This document shows positions 48,361 to 57,437 of a stretch of 64,000 nucleotides of DNA, piece by piece. Under the pieces are notes generated by a model. The model was not told the DNA's origin and ran no database searches. It saw only the letters and a list, made by a program, of their open reading frames with translations. The DNA lies in NCBI RefSeq assembly GCF_021654855.1, contig NZ_AP024202.1, forward strand, positions 1,736,001-1,800,000, given 5' to 3'. The stretch comes from Thiomicrorhabdus immobilis. GTDB lineage: Bacteria > Pseudomonadota > Gammaproteobacteria > Thiomicrospirales > Thiomicrospiraceae. Both the position numbers and the translations under genes were made by a program. The first letter of the stretch is position 1; each line of letters opens with the position of its first letter.

Positions 48361-49008
48361 TCAATTTAACGCAATGACCGAATGGTAAAAACTCTGTTTT
48401 GAATAGGGATCGGCTAACATTGACTCAAAATCGGGAACAGAGACGGTATGAACCCCCTCCGCTAATTGTTCGACAATTTCATGTTCATCATCCATTGTCA
48501 AAATCCACTCGACCCCTAAATCGATCACCTCTTCGATGGTCGAAAAAACCATCTCTTCGGAAACCAGTAGCTCGGTATCAAAAAATACAACTTGTGACTC
48601 ATCCCAATCAAAGGCGGTCATTATATTTTGCCAAAGCTGCCAAGCGATATCATCTTCGTTTTGCCAAACAGTTTCCAATCCTCGACCAATCACCACTACA
48701 GCATTTACCACATCGGCACTCACAGCAACCTCTGTCTCAACTGTGTCATTTATCAAATACGGCTCAGTCAAACCTGGCGTTTGTTGAATAACCGCATCTG
48801 CAGATAGCGAATCTTCACGCTGTAAAAACTCATTCGAGTTATCAACAGCATTAATAACATGCTCTTCAACTACCACATTGTTTTCACCATCACCAACATC
48901 TGTGTTCGAGTTAAGTTCAGCAGCATTCTCAAAATAACCAGGCCTGGTAACCCAACCAGTACCACCTAACTGCTCAAACAAATCTGCCGAGAATTTCATA
49001 TCGTTCAT
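48361..49008 (-). CDS. Probable DNA polymerase III psi subunit (HolD-like) with acidic insert
   Basis: The 215-residue protein is not obviously similar to a well-known family throughout. Its first 25 residues (LFEQLGGTGWVTRPGYF) resemble the E. coli HolD start (LQQLGITQW-RRP), and the last 110 (VVVIGRGLE, DWDESQVVFFD, VSVPDFESMLADPYSKQSFYHSV) resemble HolD's core and end. Between them lies an acidic, low-complexity insert of about 80 residues (Glu, Asp, Val-rich). HolD is the clamp-loader subunit contacting SSB. Gene order holD-rimI supports the call. The insert is unusual. A palindrome at 48937 encodes TRPG. Confidence 0.6.
   Translation of the reverse strand: MNDMKFSADLFEQLGGTGWVTRPGYFENAAELNSNTDVGDGENNVVVEEHVINAVDNSNEFLQREDSLSADAVIQQTPGLTEPYLINDTVETEVAVSADVVNAVVVIGRGLETVWQNEDDIAWQLWQNIMTAFDWDESQVVFFDTELLVSEEMVFSTIEEVIDLGVEWILTMDDEHEIVEQLAEGVHTVSVPDFESMLADPYSKQSFYHSVIALN
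48937..48948. repeat. Dispersed 12-bp palindrome, copy 11 (inside HolD-like gene)
   Basis: A perfect copy, read as T-R-P-G in a frame different from the P-G-L-V copies. Confidence 0.9.
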
Positions 49009-49026
49009 TATAGAAACTTAAACCTA

Positions 49027-50571
49027 TCAAACCGGTGCTTGTGGATGCGCTTTATCTAAATCAGATTCCAGCTTATTCAAGGCATTAATGTAAGCTTTAG
49101 CCGATGCTGTGACGATATCGGTATCTGAGCCTTGACCATTAACAATACGCCCACCCTTTTCAAGACGAACCGAGGTTTCCCCCAAAGAATCAGTACCATT
49201 GGTCACATTGCTCACCGAGTAAAGAAGTAGGGATGACCCCGAATTGACCAAGGATTCGATTGCCTTAAAGGTTGCATCAACCACCCCGCTTCCGGTGGAT
49301 AACGCACTGGCTTCATCGCCATTCATCCACAATGTCACTTCGGCTTGCGGACTTTCACCCGTTTCGGTCGACACTTTCAAAGACACCAGGCGGAAGGACT
49401 CATTCTCAACACGCTGAGTATTATTATCGGTTACCAGAGACTGCAAGTCCTCGTCATAAATCTCATGCTTACGGTCAGCCAACTCCTTGAATCTAACAAA
49501 CGCTTCATTCAGCTCTTGTTCGGTTTCAAATTCAACACCCAGTTCTTCCAAACGTGTTTTGAATGCATTACGCCCAGAGTGTTTACCCATAACCATTTTA
49601 TTGGTACTCCAGCCCACATCTTCAGCACGCATGATTTCATAGGTTTCTCGATGTTTAAGCACTCCATCCTGGTGAATACCTGATTCATGTGCAAAAGCAT
49701 TCGCACCGACAATCGCCTTGTTTGGTTGAACCGGGAAACCGGTGATATTTGAAACCAAACGTGAGGCCGCTAAAATCTCTCTAGTGTTAATTCGAGTATC
49801 GACCGTAAAAATATCTTGGCGAGTTTTTACCGCCATCACCACTTCTTCCAAAGCGGTATTTCCTGCTCGCTCACCCAAACCATTAATAGTACATTCTATT
49901 TGACGCGCGCCATTTCTAACGGCGGCCAGAGAGTTTGCTGCAGCCAATCCTAAATCGTTATGACAGTGCGCTGAAAAAATCGCTTTGTCGGAATTTGGAA
50001 TACGCTCAATCAGTTGTTTAAATAGATTGCCGAATTGATGCGGTACGTTATAACCCACGGTATCCGGAATATTGATTGTAGTTGCACCGGCATCGATAAC
50101 CGCTTCAATAACACGGCATAAGAAATCGACGTCTGAACGCCCCGCGTCTTCTGGCGAGAATTCGACATCATCAGTAAAGTCGCGCGCTCGTTTCACCGCC
50201 CAAACCGCTCTTTCAACCACCTCATCCGGAGACATTCTTAGCTTTTTCTCCATATGAATTGGAGAGGTCGCAATAAAAGTATGAATTCGACCAGAGTTTG
50301 CCGGCTTAATCGCCTCACCCGCTCTAGCAATATCATTTTCGACCGCACGAGCCAAACCGCAAATCGTACTGTCCTTGACCACGGAAGCCACCGCCTGAAC
50401 GGACTCAAAATCACCTTGAGATGCAGCGGGAAAACCAGCCTCTATCACATCCACCTGGAGCTTTTCCAATTGCTTAGCAATTCGGATTTTCTCTTCCTTA
50501 GTCATAGAAGCACCAGGGCTTTGCTCCCCATCACGAAGAGTGGTATCAAAAATTACTAAATGGTCTTTCAT
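49027..50571 (-). CDS. leuA: 2-isopropylmalate synthase
   Basis: From the ATG at 50571 it has 514 residues. The DRE-TIM barrel begins [19 protein letters not shown] (catalytic Arg-Asp), with metal-ligand [14 protein letters not shown] and [11 protein letters not shown] further on, and a C-terminal LeuA dimer domain that binds leucine for feedback control. It condenses 2-ketoisovalerate with acetyl-CoA. GAGAAAAG lies right before the ATG. It is one gene of a minus-strand row with pssA, possibly co-transcribed. Confidence 0.97.
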   Translation of the reverse strand: MKDHLVIFDTTLRDGEQSPGASMTKEEKIRIAKQLEKLQVDVIEAGFPAASQGDFESVQAVASVVKDSTICGLARAVENDIARAGEAIKPANSGRIHTFIATSPIHMEKKLRMSPDEVVERAVWAVKRARDFTDDVEFSPEDAGRSDVDFLCRVIEAVIDAGATTINIPDTVGYNVPHQFGNLFKQLIERIPNSDKAIFSAHCHNDLGLAAANSLAAVRNGARQIECTINGLGERAGNTALEEVVMAVKTRQDIFTVDTRINTREILAASRLVSNITGFPVQPNKAIVGANAFAHESGIHQDGVLKHRETYEIMRAEDVGWSTNKMVMGKHSGRNAFKTRLEELGVEFETEQELNEAFVRFKELADRKHEIYDEDLQSLVTDNNTQRVENESFRLVSLKVSTETGESPQAEVTLWMNGDEASALSTGSGVVDATFKAIESLVNSGSSLLLYSVSNVTNGTDSLGETSVRLEKGGRIVNGQGSDTDIVTASAKAYINALNKLESDLDKAHPQAPV

Positions 50572-50627
50572 ATCTTTTCTCAATCAATTTTCACTAATAT
50601 TAATTTCTGGCTTAAATCCATACTTAA

Positions 50628-51458
50628 TTAAGGCTTATCTAACTCATTGGCTGATTTCGATTCCTCAACCGCATTCTCTTCAACGACAACATCCTGTTTT
50701 GCAGCCGTTTCAGGCTGTTCAACCTCTTCTTTCTGAGCTTTTCTTTGCGCACGCGTTTTTTTCAAGGTCAACAAAGTAATCACCGGACCAGAAACCGCAT
50801 AACTTAAAAAGATTAAAAACAGGATCATCGCCGGTTTAATCGTAATAACGACAAAAATCAAAACCACAACCAGCAATGTCATAAAAGGAACTTTATCTTT
50901 TAAATTGAATTCCTTGAAAGAGCTGAAACGGGTATTACTGACCATCATCAACCCGGCAAATACCGTTAAAACCAAAGCGGCAATGGGAGTAATTGCCAAT
51001 TCAATTTGATTGCTTTCCACCACCCAGATAAGCCCTGCCAACAACGCAGCCGCCGCCGGGCTTGGCAAGCCTTGAAAATATCGCTTGTCCGCAATCCCTA
51101 CCTGGGTATTGAATCGGGCTAAACGCAATGCCGCTGCTACAGTATAAATAAAGGCAACCAACCACCCCAACTTGCCAAAATCCATTAAGGCCCATTGAAA
51201 GATTAATATTGCAGGCGCCAAGCCAAAAGAGATCATATCTGAAAGGCTGTCATATTCGGCACCAAATGCACTGCATGAATTGGTCATTCGAGCGATACGC
51301 CCGTCAAGCCCATCAAACACCATCGCAATCAATATTGCGATCGCGCCTTGTTCAAAGTTACCCTGAATACCCGCGATAACGGCATAAAAACCGGCAAACA
51401 ATGCTGCGGTAGTCATTAGATTTGGTAGCAGGTAAATACCTCTATTGAACGATTTCAT
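50628..51458 (-). CDS. pssA: CDP-diacylglycerol--serine O-phosphatidyltransferase
   Basis: The 276-residue membrane enzyme has the CDP-alcohol phosphotransferase motif D-G-L-D-G-R-x-A-R-(x8)-G-x3-D-(x3)-D (AMVFDGLDGRIARMTNSCSAFGAEYDSLSD) near 48-78 and about seven further helices. A charged C-terminal tail follows. It makes phosphatidylserine for phosphatidylethanolamine. In this group pssA next to leuA and ilv genes is a common arrangement. Confidence 0.95.
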   Translation of the reverse strand: MKSFNRGIYLLPNLMTTAALFAGFYAVIAGIQGNFEQGAIAILIAMVFDGLDGRIARMTNSCSAFGAEYDSLSDMISFGLAPAILIFQWALMDFGKLGWLVAFIYTVAAALRLARFNTQVGIADKRYFQGLPSPAAAALLAGLIWVVESNQIELAITPIAALVLTVFAGLMMVSNTRFSSFKEFNLKDKVPFMTLLVVVLIFVVITIKPAMILFLIFLSYAVSGPVITLLTLKKTRAQRKAQKEEVEQPETAAKQDVVVEENAVEESKSANELDKP

Positions 51459-51642
51459 ATTTGCTTCTCAATTATGGTTTTATTTTTTATTTCATTTTTT
51501 GATACTTAAAAAATCAGTTTTACTGCGCCTATCAAAACGCATCCAACGGATATAGTTGCCATATTCTATCAATATATACAAACTCTAAATAAATGTTTTA
51601 TCGTTAACTTGGCCAACGCAAACCGAGCTGCTTTTAGTAACG

Positions 51643-52164
51643 CTATATATAAAGAGTTTGAACTTGCGGTGTATTTGCAAAATATGTGGCAGCGCCTGCG
51701 AACTCTACACCGTCAATAAAGTCTTCTTCTCGATATCCCATCATCTCCATAGTCATCTGACAGACAGTCATTTTCACACCTAATTCCAAACACAGCGCCC
51801 TTAACTCTTTTATCGAAACCTGCCCTTGAAGTTCAAGGGTTTTCTTAAACCCCCACGTTGCCAGCATACTCATACCAGGTAGCGTCCATACCAGGCCTGG
51901 TAAAACTGAATTTAAATCCACTTTTTTAAACCACTCAGGACCTATCGGACTATGAATAACCATCCCCGGATTACCTAATGGCGAAACTTTCAGACCATCG
52001 GTGGATTTCAACACCGCTTTTAAACCGTAAAAGGTAAAAAACAACTCAACCTTTTTATCCATCGCCGCAGCGGTACTAGCCAAGATAAAAGTTGGATAAG
52101 CCCAATCCAAAGTACCTTTACTATGAATAACACTCAGTGACCCAAACGACTCTTCCGTTATCAT
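51643..52164 (-). CDS. DsrE2-family sulfur-trafficking protein
   Basis: From the ATG at 52164 (GGAG five bases upstream; longer starts at 52221-52224 are less good) the product has 173 residues. It shows the DsrE/F-like fold of the DsrE2 group: SKGTLDWAYPTFILASTAAAMD, FFTFYGL, and a two-cysteine pair in CLELGVKMTVCQMTMEMMGY. DsrE2 proteins are membrane-linked or soluble sulfur carriers partnered with TusA and rhodaneses in sulfur oxidisers. It follows tusA directly. The palindrome at 51890 encodes PGLV. Confidence 0.88.
   Translation of the reverse strand: MITEESFGSLSVIHSKGTLDWAYPTFILASTAAAMDKKVELFFTFYGLKAVLKSTDGLKVSPLGNPGMVIHSPIGPEWFKKVDLNSVLPGLVWTLPGMSMLATWGFKKTLELQGQVSIKELRALCLELGVKMTVCQMTMEMMGYREEDFIDGVEFAGAATYFANTPQVQTLYI
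51890..51901. repeat. Dispersed 12-bp palindrome, copy 12 (inside dsrE2)
   Basis: A perfect copy, read on the gene strand as P-G-L-V. Confidence 0.9.
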
Positions 52165-52220
52165 TTTTTCTCCATTAGCATTATTTTCACAATATCCAGC
52201 AAGACCAAAACCATAAAACA

Positions 52221-52442
52221 TCAAACCTCATCACCGGTGATTCTGAAGCGAATCTCGGCATCAGTACTCAGCAATTCACACTGCAACCCGGCTTGATGAC
52301 AAAAAGCGGGAATATCCTTAATACCGCTTTTATCAGAAATCAATAATTCACAATCAATTGGCTTACCTTTATTTTCAGCTAAATACTTCTTCAGCTTTAA
52401 AATCGGCATAGGACAAACCAAACCAATAAAATTTAATTGCAT
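52221..52442 (-). CDS. tusA: TusA-family sulfurtransferase
   Basis: From the ATG at 52442 (GAGAG upstream) it has 73 residues with the CPxP motif in GLVCPMPILKLKK; the first Cys carries persulfide sulfur. The family relays sulfur from rhodanese to DsrE-type proteins, tRNA thiolation or sulfur oxidation. It is 56 bases before DsrE2, so a tusA-dsrE2 pair used in sulfur oxidation is likely. Confidence 0.92.
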   Translation of the reverse strand: MQLNFIGLVCPMPILKLKKYLAENKGKPIDCELLISDKSGIKDIPAFCHQAGLQCELLSTDAEIRFRITGDEV

Positions 52443-52518
52443 TCTCTCAACCTTATATCCATTTTTAATCCAAGATAAATTCATATAATAACCAAAACCA
52501 AAATGGATAATTAAAAAG

Positions 52519-53994
52519 ATGACTTCTTGTCGCAGTTATAAAAGCAAATTCCGTAATCGCCTATTTATCGATTGTGCTCTTATATTTTCTGCAATGCTTT
52601 ACTTTTCTAACAGCCAGGCAAACAACCTGCCGGATTTAGGCTCCCCAGATTTGGTTGAATACGACAAACAGACCGAACAGCAGCTAGGACGTGCATTCAA
52701 CACCGCATTACACACCCAGTATCAACTCTTCAATGACTTAGAAACCAATGCATATATAAGGGAACTCGGGCACAAATTAGCCAGTTTCACCGGCGACAAC
52801 CGCAATTACCGCTTTTACATCATTAACGACTCGAGCATAAACGCCTTTGCAGGACCAGATGGCATAATAGGCATCCACACCGGCCTGATTGAAGCAACTG
52901 AAACCGAAGACGAACTTGCCGCAGTGATTGCCCATGAAATATCGCACGTCACACAAAACCATCTCTCCAGAAGATATGAGTACTCTGCAACCAATGGAAA
53001 CATAAACAGCATTGCATCGGTTATCGCCGCCATATTGATTGGCATGTATGACCCCAGTGCAGGCATGGCAACACTGATGGGTGGAATGGGATATAACCTA
53101 CAGCAACAACTAAAAAACTCAAGAATGCATGAATCCGAAGCAGATTCGATTGGTATAGAACTCCTCTACAAAGCTGGATACAATCCACATGCAATGGGCG
53201 ACTTCTTTGGACGGCTCTCAAAAGCCAGTCAGTTAGACACCTTTAAAGCTCCAGAAATACTGCGTACACACCCTGTATCAGAGCACCGCCTTGCAGAAGC
53301 GGAAAATCGTGCACAAAACCTAGGAAAACAAAACCACTTAAAACCGGAAAGCTATCTAAACTTTATAAAAATGCGTTTAAGGGCTTTAGAATCGACACAA
53401 GCACCTTTCGACTCTAAAACAACCTCTTCCGCAGATAAAGAAGCTTGTTACAATCAAGCTTTAAAACTCATTGAATCCGGAAAAACTGTAGCTAAATGCC
53501 TAGCAGAATATGCAAATAAAACCGAAAACCTGCCAGTTTTCACAACCGCGCTAGTCGAATCTTATACAAAAAACGATACCGACCTTAGCGCAGAAAAACT
53601 TGAAAAATTGAACAAACTCATTGAATTCAAATTGGAACTGCATCCGAACAACCCGTCCATCCCACTAAGATACAGTAGATTATTGGCAAAACTAGGAAAA
53701 ACACAACAAGGCATAGACTTACTCGAAAAAGCAGAAAAAAACCTGAAATATCGATATGAACTCTATAATGAGTTGGCTGAGCTTTACTCCAAAAAACAAA
53801 AAGAGAGTTACGTTTACATCTATCTTGCAAAAGCGAATTTTGAAATCGGAAACATCGATAGAAGTGAATATTTCCTTAAACGCTCAAAAGAGACTCTTAA
53901 TAAAAATAGCAACAAACTTAAACAAGAAATTTTTATATTTGAAGATAAAATTAGCAAATTATTGAAAAATAACGATAAAAAAGAAAATAACTGA
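52519..53994 (+). CDS. Beta-barrel assembly-enhancing protease BepA-like (M48)
   Basis: A 491-residue precursor with an N-terminal signal (near 14-34; SAMLYFSNSQA) and an M48 domain: HEISH near 139 and the ESEAD ligand near 205. A TPR-like C-terminal half (about 300-480) follows. BepA/YfgC degrades stalled outer membrane proteins and aids LptD and Bam assembly. The A/T-rich, Lys- and Asn-rich 3' third has base composition lower in G+C than neighbouring genes, which may reflect weak selection. It is divergent from tusA. Confidence 0.88.
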   Translation: MTSCRSYKSKFRNRLFIDCALIFSAMLYFSNSQANNLPDLGSPDLVEYDKQTEQQLGRAFNTALHTQYQLFNDLETNAYIRELGHKLASFTGDNRNYRFYIINDSSINAFAGPDGIIGIHTGLIEATETEDELAAVIAHEISHVTQNHLSRRYEYSATNGNINSIASVIAAILIGMYDPSAGMATLMGGMGYNLQQQLKNSRMHESEADSIGIELLYKAGYNPHAMGDFFGRLSKASQLDTFKAPEILRTHPVSEHRLAEAENRAQNLGKQNHLKPESYLNFIKMRLRALESTQAPFDSKTTSSADKEACYNQALKLIESGKTVAKCLAEYANKTENLPVFTTALVESYTKNDTDLSAEKLEKLNKLIEFKLELHPNNPSIPLRYSRLLAKLGKTQQGIDLLEKAEKNLKYRYELYNELAELYSKKQKESYVYIYLAKANFEIGNIDRSEYFLKRSKETLNKNSNKLKQEIFIFEDKISKLLKNNDKKENN

Positions 53995-54173
53995 GTTGTC
54001 ATAAAAAATAATTTAACATTGATTAAATATTACTATCACAAACCAACCGTAAAACCCTTGCGTTTATTAAGTAACTGAGTAAGCTAACACCACAAAGAGC
54101 AATCTCTTTTGTTCATATAAAAAAAATCCCAACATATAATGGGAACGTCGAAAGACACTTTTGGAGGAGAAGA

Positions 54174-54554
54174 ATGATGAATTCTAAAATGAAGCAACTG
54201 TTGACTGCTTTAGCAATTTCAACTGCGGTAGTTTCTGCATCAGTATCAACGGTACAAGCTGCAGAAAAAGGAGCATCATCTGTTGAAGAAGGCAAAAAGC
54301 TAGCATACAGCCGATCAAAAGGTAACTGCTTAGCATGTCACATGGCTGGCGAAGGTGCTATGCCAGGTAACATTGGTCCTGCTTTAATTGCGATGAAACT
54401 TCGTTACCCTGATAAGCAAAAGCTTGTTGACAAAGTATGGGGTAAACCTGAAACACAGACTGTACCTAACAGCATGATGCCAGCTTTCGGGCAAAACGGC
54501 ATCTTATCAGACAGTGAAATCAACAAAATCGTTGATTACATTTATACTCTATAA
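54174..54554 (+). CDS. soxX: Sulfur-oxidation cytochrome SoxX
   Basis: A 126-residue precursor with a Sec signal ending near residue 30 and a single haem site C52-L-A-C-H56. The sixth ligand is a Met in NSMMPAFGQNGILSD (103/104), the typical SoxX end. It forms the SoxAX complex that links thiosulfate to SoxY. GGAGG lies six bases before the ATG; an ATG follows at once. First gene of soxXYZA. Confidence 0.96.
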   Translation: MMNSKMKQLLTALAISTAVVSASVSTVQAAEKGASSVEEGKKLAYSRSKGNCLACHMAGEGAMPGNIGPALIAMKLRYPDKQKLVDKVWGKPETQTVPNSMMPAFGQNGILSDSEINKIVDYIYTL

Positions 54555-54590
54555 ATTTTTATTAAACCTTAACCGGGAGTTTAAAACCTT

Positions 54591-55061
54591 ATGAAACGTA
54601 GATCTTTCCTTAAAGGTACCCTAGCAACTGGCGCAGCAGCTGTAGCTGTTAATGCTGGTCTTCTAACACCTAGCTCAGTATTAGCGGCAGATTGGAATGC
54701 TAAAGCATTCAACGCTAAGACTACTGACGATGCACTAACTGGCGTGTTTGGTTCTGCAAACGCAGCTGATTCTGGTGACATCAAACTTAAAGCACCTGCA
54801 ATCGCAGAAAACGGTGCTGTAACGCCTGTTACTGTTGACGCTTCAGGTATCGATGGTGTTGAGTCTATCGCTATCATGGCTAGCAAAAACCCAATGCCTT
54901 TAGTATGTGAATATACTTTCGGTGCTGGTGCAGTAGGTTACGTTTCTACACGTATCAAAATGGGTCAAACAATGAATGTTATTGCTGTTGTTAAAGCTGG
55001 TGGAAAACTACTTAAGACACAACAAGAAGTTAAAGTAACAATCGGTGGTTGTGGTGGTTAA
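54591..55061 (+). CDS. soxY: Sulfur carrier subunit SoxY
   Basis: A 156-residue precursor with a Tat signal (MKRRSFLKGTLATGAAA) and the C-terminal GGCGG in which Cys154 carries the sulfur substrate covalently during the cycle. The remainder is the Ig-like SoxY fold. It pairs with SoxZ in the periplasm. Codon choice (GCT, GGT, GTT) shows high expression. Confidence 0.97.
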   Translation: MKRRSFLKGTLATGAAAVAVNAGLLTPSSVLAADWNAKAFNAKTTDDALTGVFGSANAADSGDIKLKAPAIAENGAVTPVTVDASGIDGVESIAIMASKNPMPLVCEYTFGAGAVGYVSTRIKMGQTMNVIAVVKAGGKLLKTQQEVKVTIGGCGG

Positions 55062-55117
55062 TCCCCACTGAAATTACTTAATTTCTATACAGAATAATAT
55101 TATTAAAAGGAAATAAC

Positions 55118-55429
55118 ATGTCTATCAAAATCAGAATGCGTGGTAAGTCTGTAAATGGCGTTGCTGAAGTTAAAGCTCTAATCAAGCACCCAATGGAATC
55201 TGGTGTTCGCATGAACAAAAAAACTGGTAAGCCATATCCAGCTAAATACATTGATATGGTTCAAGTTTCTGTAAACGGTACTCCTGCAGTTGATGCTCAG
55301 TGGTCTGGTGCAGTTTCTGCTAACCCATACATGGCTGTTCAAGTTAAAGCTAACGCTGGTGATGAAGTGACTGTAAGTCTTTCTGACAACACTGGTGAAA
55401 AAGGTACTGATTCAATCAAACTAAAATAA
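55118..55429 (+). CDS. soxZ: Sulfur carrier partner SoxZ
   Basis: A 103-residue cytoplasm-made partner exported with SoxY (no signal peptide of its own). It carries an Ig-like fold with the SoxZ pattern KPYPAKYIDMVQVSVNGTPA. It supports the flexible arm of SoxY. AAAGGA lies before the ATG. A strong hairpin follows before soxA. Confidence 0.97.
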   Translation: MSIKIRMRGKSVNGVAEVKALIKHPMESGVRMNKKTGKPYPAKYIDMVQVSVNGTPAVDAQWSGAVSANPYMAVQVKANAGDEVTVSLSDNTGEKGTDSIKLK

Positions 55430-55451
55430 TAGTTTAGACTGAATTTCTATC

Positions 55452-55479
55452 TTGGTATCAGCCTAAACGCTGATACCAA
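55452..55479 (+). other. Intercistronic hairpin soxZ-soxA
   Basis: TTGGTATCAG and CTGATACCAA form a perfect 10-bp stem around an 8-base loop, 22 bases after soxZ. There is no T-run after it, so it may shield the upstream mRNA or partially terminate. Confidence 0.7.
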
Positions 55480-55537
55480 CCCTCTATTAAAAATATAATA
55501 ATTAGAAGTACACAGAGCTCTCGGACGGAGGATTGGA

Positions 55538-56368
55538 ATGAAAAAAACACTACTAATCGCCTTATCATTAGGTGTGACAGTAGGTGCCGCTTCAACATCG
55601 GCATTAGCTGTTGATCCAGAAACGGATCGCCAACAAATCGTTGACTTCTTCAAAGCAAAAAGTCCAAATATTGCACCTGAAGAATACATTAACGGCGCAT
55701 ACATTTATGATGCGGACAAAAAGGCTCAATGGGAAGCCGCAGAAGAATTCCCTCCTTATTTAGATGCCATTGATGCTGGTGAAGCAGCGTGGAATAAAGA
55801 CAAAGCAGTATTTGAAAAATGCTTTGGTTCAGACGTCTCTAAAGTACGTGTTAAATACCCATACTTTGATGATACTGCAAACAAAGTCGTTACCTTAGAA
55901 GGTGCGATCAACAAATGTCGTACTGATGCTGGTCTAAAACCATATAAGCTTAAGAAAGGAACTCTAGCGCAAGTTAGTGCTTATCTTGCTTATAACGCTC
56001 GCGGTCAAAAGATCAATGTTAAGATTGAAAGTGAAGGTGCTCGTAAAGCATACGAGGCAGGTCGTTCAATTTATATTGAACCTCGTGGTCAGCTAGGATT
56101 ATCATGTGCAAAATGTCACACTTATAATGCTGGTCGTAAAGCTCGTTCAAACATCCTTTCACCAAACCTAGGTCATACAACTCACTTCCCGGTTTTCCGT
56201 GCTAAGTGGCAGGCTTTAGGTACTTTACACCGTCGTTATGAAGGTTGTAATAAAAACATGCGTGCTAACCCGTTCAAAGCTCAAGGTACTGAATATAGCA
56301 ACCTAGAGTTCTTCCAAGCTTATGTTTCAAATGGCTTAGAAATCAATGGTCCAGGTTACCGCGAATAA
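55538..56368 (+). CDS. soxA: Sulfur-oxidation cytochrome SoxA (single haem)
   Basis: A 276-residue precursor with Sec signal (cleaved near 25). One CxxCH, C190-A-K-C193-H194, and the ligand Cys237 in RYEGCNKNMRA. Cys95 and Cys127 probably form a disulfide at the site of the N-terminal haem found in dihaem SoxA, so this belongs to the monohaem group. SoxAX starts thiosulfate oxidation by conjugation to SoxY. GGAGG lies upstream. No soxB or soxCD is in the window. Confidence 0.96.
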   Translation: MKKTLLIALSLGVTVGAASTSALAVDPETDRQQIVDFFKAKSPNIAPEEYINGAYIYDADKKAQWEAAEEFPPYLDAIDAGEAAWNKDKAVFEKCFGSDVSKVRVKYPYFDDTANKVVTLEGAINKCRTDAGLKPYKLKKGTLAQVSAYLAYNARGQKINVKIESEGARKAYEAGRSIYIEPRGQLGLSCAKCHTYNAGRKARSNILSPNLGHTTHFPVFRAKWQALGTLHRRYEGCNKNMRANPFKAQGTEYSNLEFFQAYVSNGLEINGPGYRE

Positions 56369-56386
56369 TTAAGTTTATTCAAATCT

Positions 56387-56413
56387 AAAACCCAGCTTCG
56401 CTGGGTTTTTTTA
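56387..56413 (+). terminator. Intrinsic terminator of soxXYZA
   Basis: AACCCAGC-ttc-GCTGGGTT followed by T-rich sequence. This marks the end of the sox operon. Confidence 0.92.
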
Positions 56414-56421
56414 TGCCTGAA

Positions 56422-56500
56422 GATATTGCACAGCAGAGCAATTTATACCCCTAAAGCCTAAAACCACATAAAGCGATACAGACACAACCGATGCAATATC
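56422..56500. other. Distant 9-bp inverted repeat in the sox-IS gap
   Basis: GATATTGCA (56422-56430) and TGCAATATC (56492-56500) are perfect complements 61 bases apart. The gap of 202 bases between the sox terminator and the IS otherwise shows nothing. Significance is unknown. Confidence 0.3.
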
Positions 56501-56555
56501 AAATCTGGGCATCGATTGCCTTTATATCTATACACATCCATTCAATCTTGGACAT

Positions 56556-56567
56556 AAAAAAACCGAC
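56556..56567 (-). terminator. Terminator half, distal side, split by the IS
   Basis: On the minus strand, GTCGG followed by T7. With 57998-58008 (AAAAGCCGGCG) it rebuilds a 9-bp stem with a GAAA loop and T-run, the terminator of the terB-like/ilvD transcript. Confidence 0.7.
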
Positions 56568-56601
56568 TTTTGAAGTGACCCCAAAAAGTTGGACATTTTA
56601 G

Positions 56602-57375
56602 TTAAGCGGCACTTAAGGCCTGATTTCGATATTCTATCGGAGTCAGGCCTTTTAGTTTCACCTTGATTCGTTTTGTATTGTAATACTCAATATAATCTTT
56701 AATCTCTTCCATCAGATGCTCAGCACTATTGAATTTCTTGCGATGGTACATCTCTGTTTTTAAAATCCCAAAAAAGTTCTCAGCAACTGCATTATCTAAG
56801 CAGTTCCCTTTTCTTGACATACTCTGAGTTAATCCATTTTCTTTCAGTAGCTTCTGTACATCACTATGCTGATACTGCCAGCCTTGATCACTGTGGAATA
56901 TGGGTTTGACTTTGCCTGTTAACTTATTGATTGCTTCTTTAAGCATGTCGGTCACCAGTGGTAGCCGTGCACTCTTAGCCACTCGATAACTAATCACTTC
57001 TTGGTTAAACAGGTCAATCACCGGGGATAAGTAAACTCGCTGTTCTCCGACTTTAAACTCCGTGACATCGGTGACCCATTTTTTATCCGGTGCATCAACA
57101 TGGAAGTTTCTTTGAAGCACATTCTCGGCAATTCGGCCTACTTGACCTCTATAGGATCGGTAACGCTTTGGCCTGACGAATGACTTCAAGTTCAGTTCTT
57201 GCATTAAACGTTGAACGGCCTTCTTGTTTAAAAAGTGACCTAAGCGTCTTAACGCATAGGTCATGCGTCGATACCCATAACGACCTTTATGTTCATTAAA
57301 GAGTTGTTGAATCGCTCTTTTAACGTCCGCATAACGATCAGGCAGCGCACTGCGCGCCTGATGGTAATAAAACAC
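56602..57375 (-). CDS. IS3-family transposase OrfB (DDE integrase)
   Basis: The 257-residue frame from a GTG at 57375 has the rve catalytic triad: D in KKWVTDVTEF, D in HSDQGWQYQ, and E in LDNAVAENFFGILKTE. The frame is open upstream to about 57456, reading into AGLIDKLRKF, so the working product is probably an OrfAB fusion made by -1 frameshift at the run G-AAAAA-G (57450-57456). Full-length compared with IS150 OrfB. Confidence 0.92.
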   Translation of the reverse strand: MFYYHQARSALPDRYADVKRAIQQLFNEHKGRYGYRRMTYALRRLGHFLNKKAVQRLMQELNLKSFVRPKRYRSYRGQVGRIAENVLQRNFHVDAPDKKWVTDVTEFKVGEQRVYLSPVIDLFNQEVISYRVAKSARLPLVTDMLKEAINKLTGKVKPIFHSDQGWQYQHSDVQKLLKENGLTQSMSRKGNCLDNAVAENFFGILKTEMYHRKKFNSAEHLMEEIKDYIEYYNTKRIKVKLKGLTPIEYRNQALSAA

Positions 57376-57437
57376 ACTTCGTGCAAGCCCTGCGGCCTTG
57401 AGAAGATGTTTAAGTGGATAGAACTTTCTAAGCTTAT

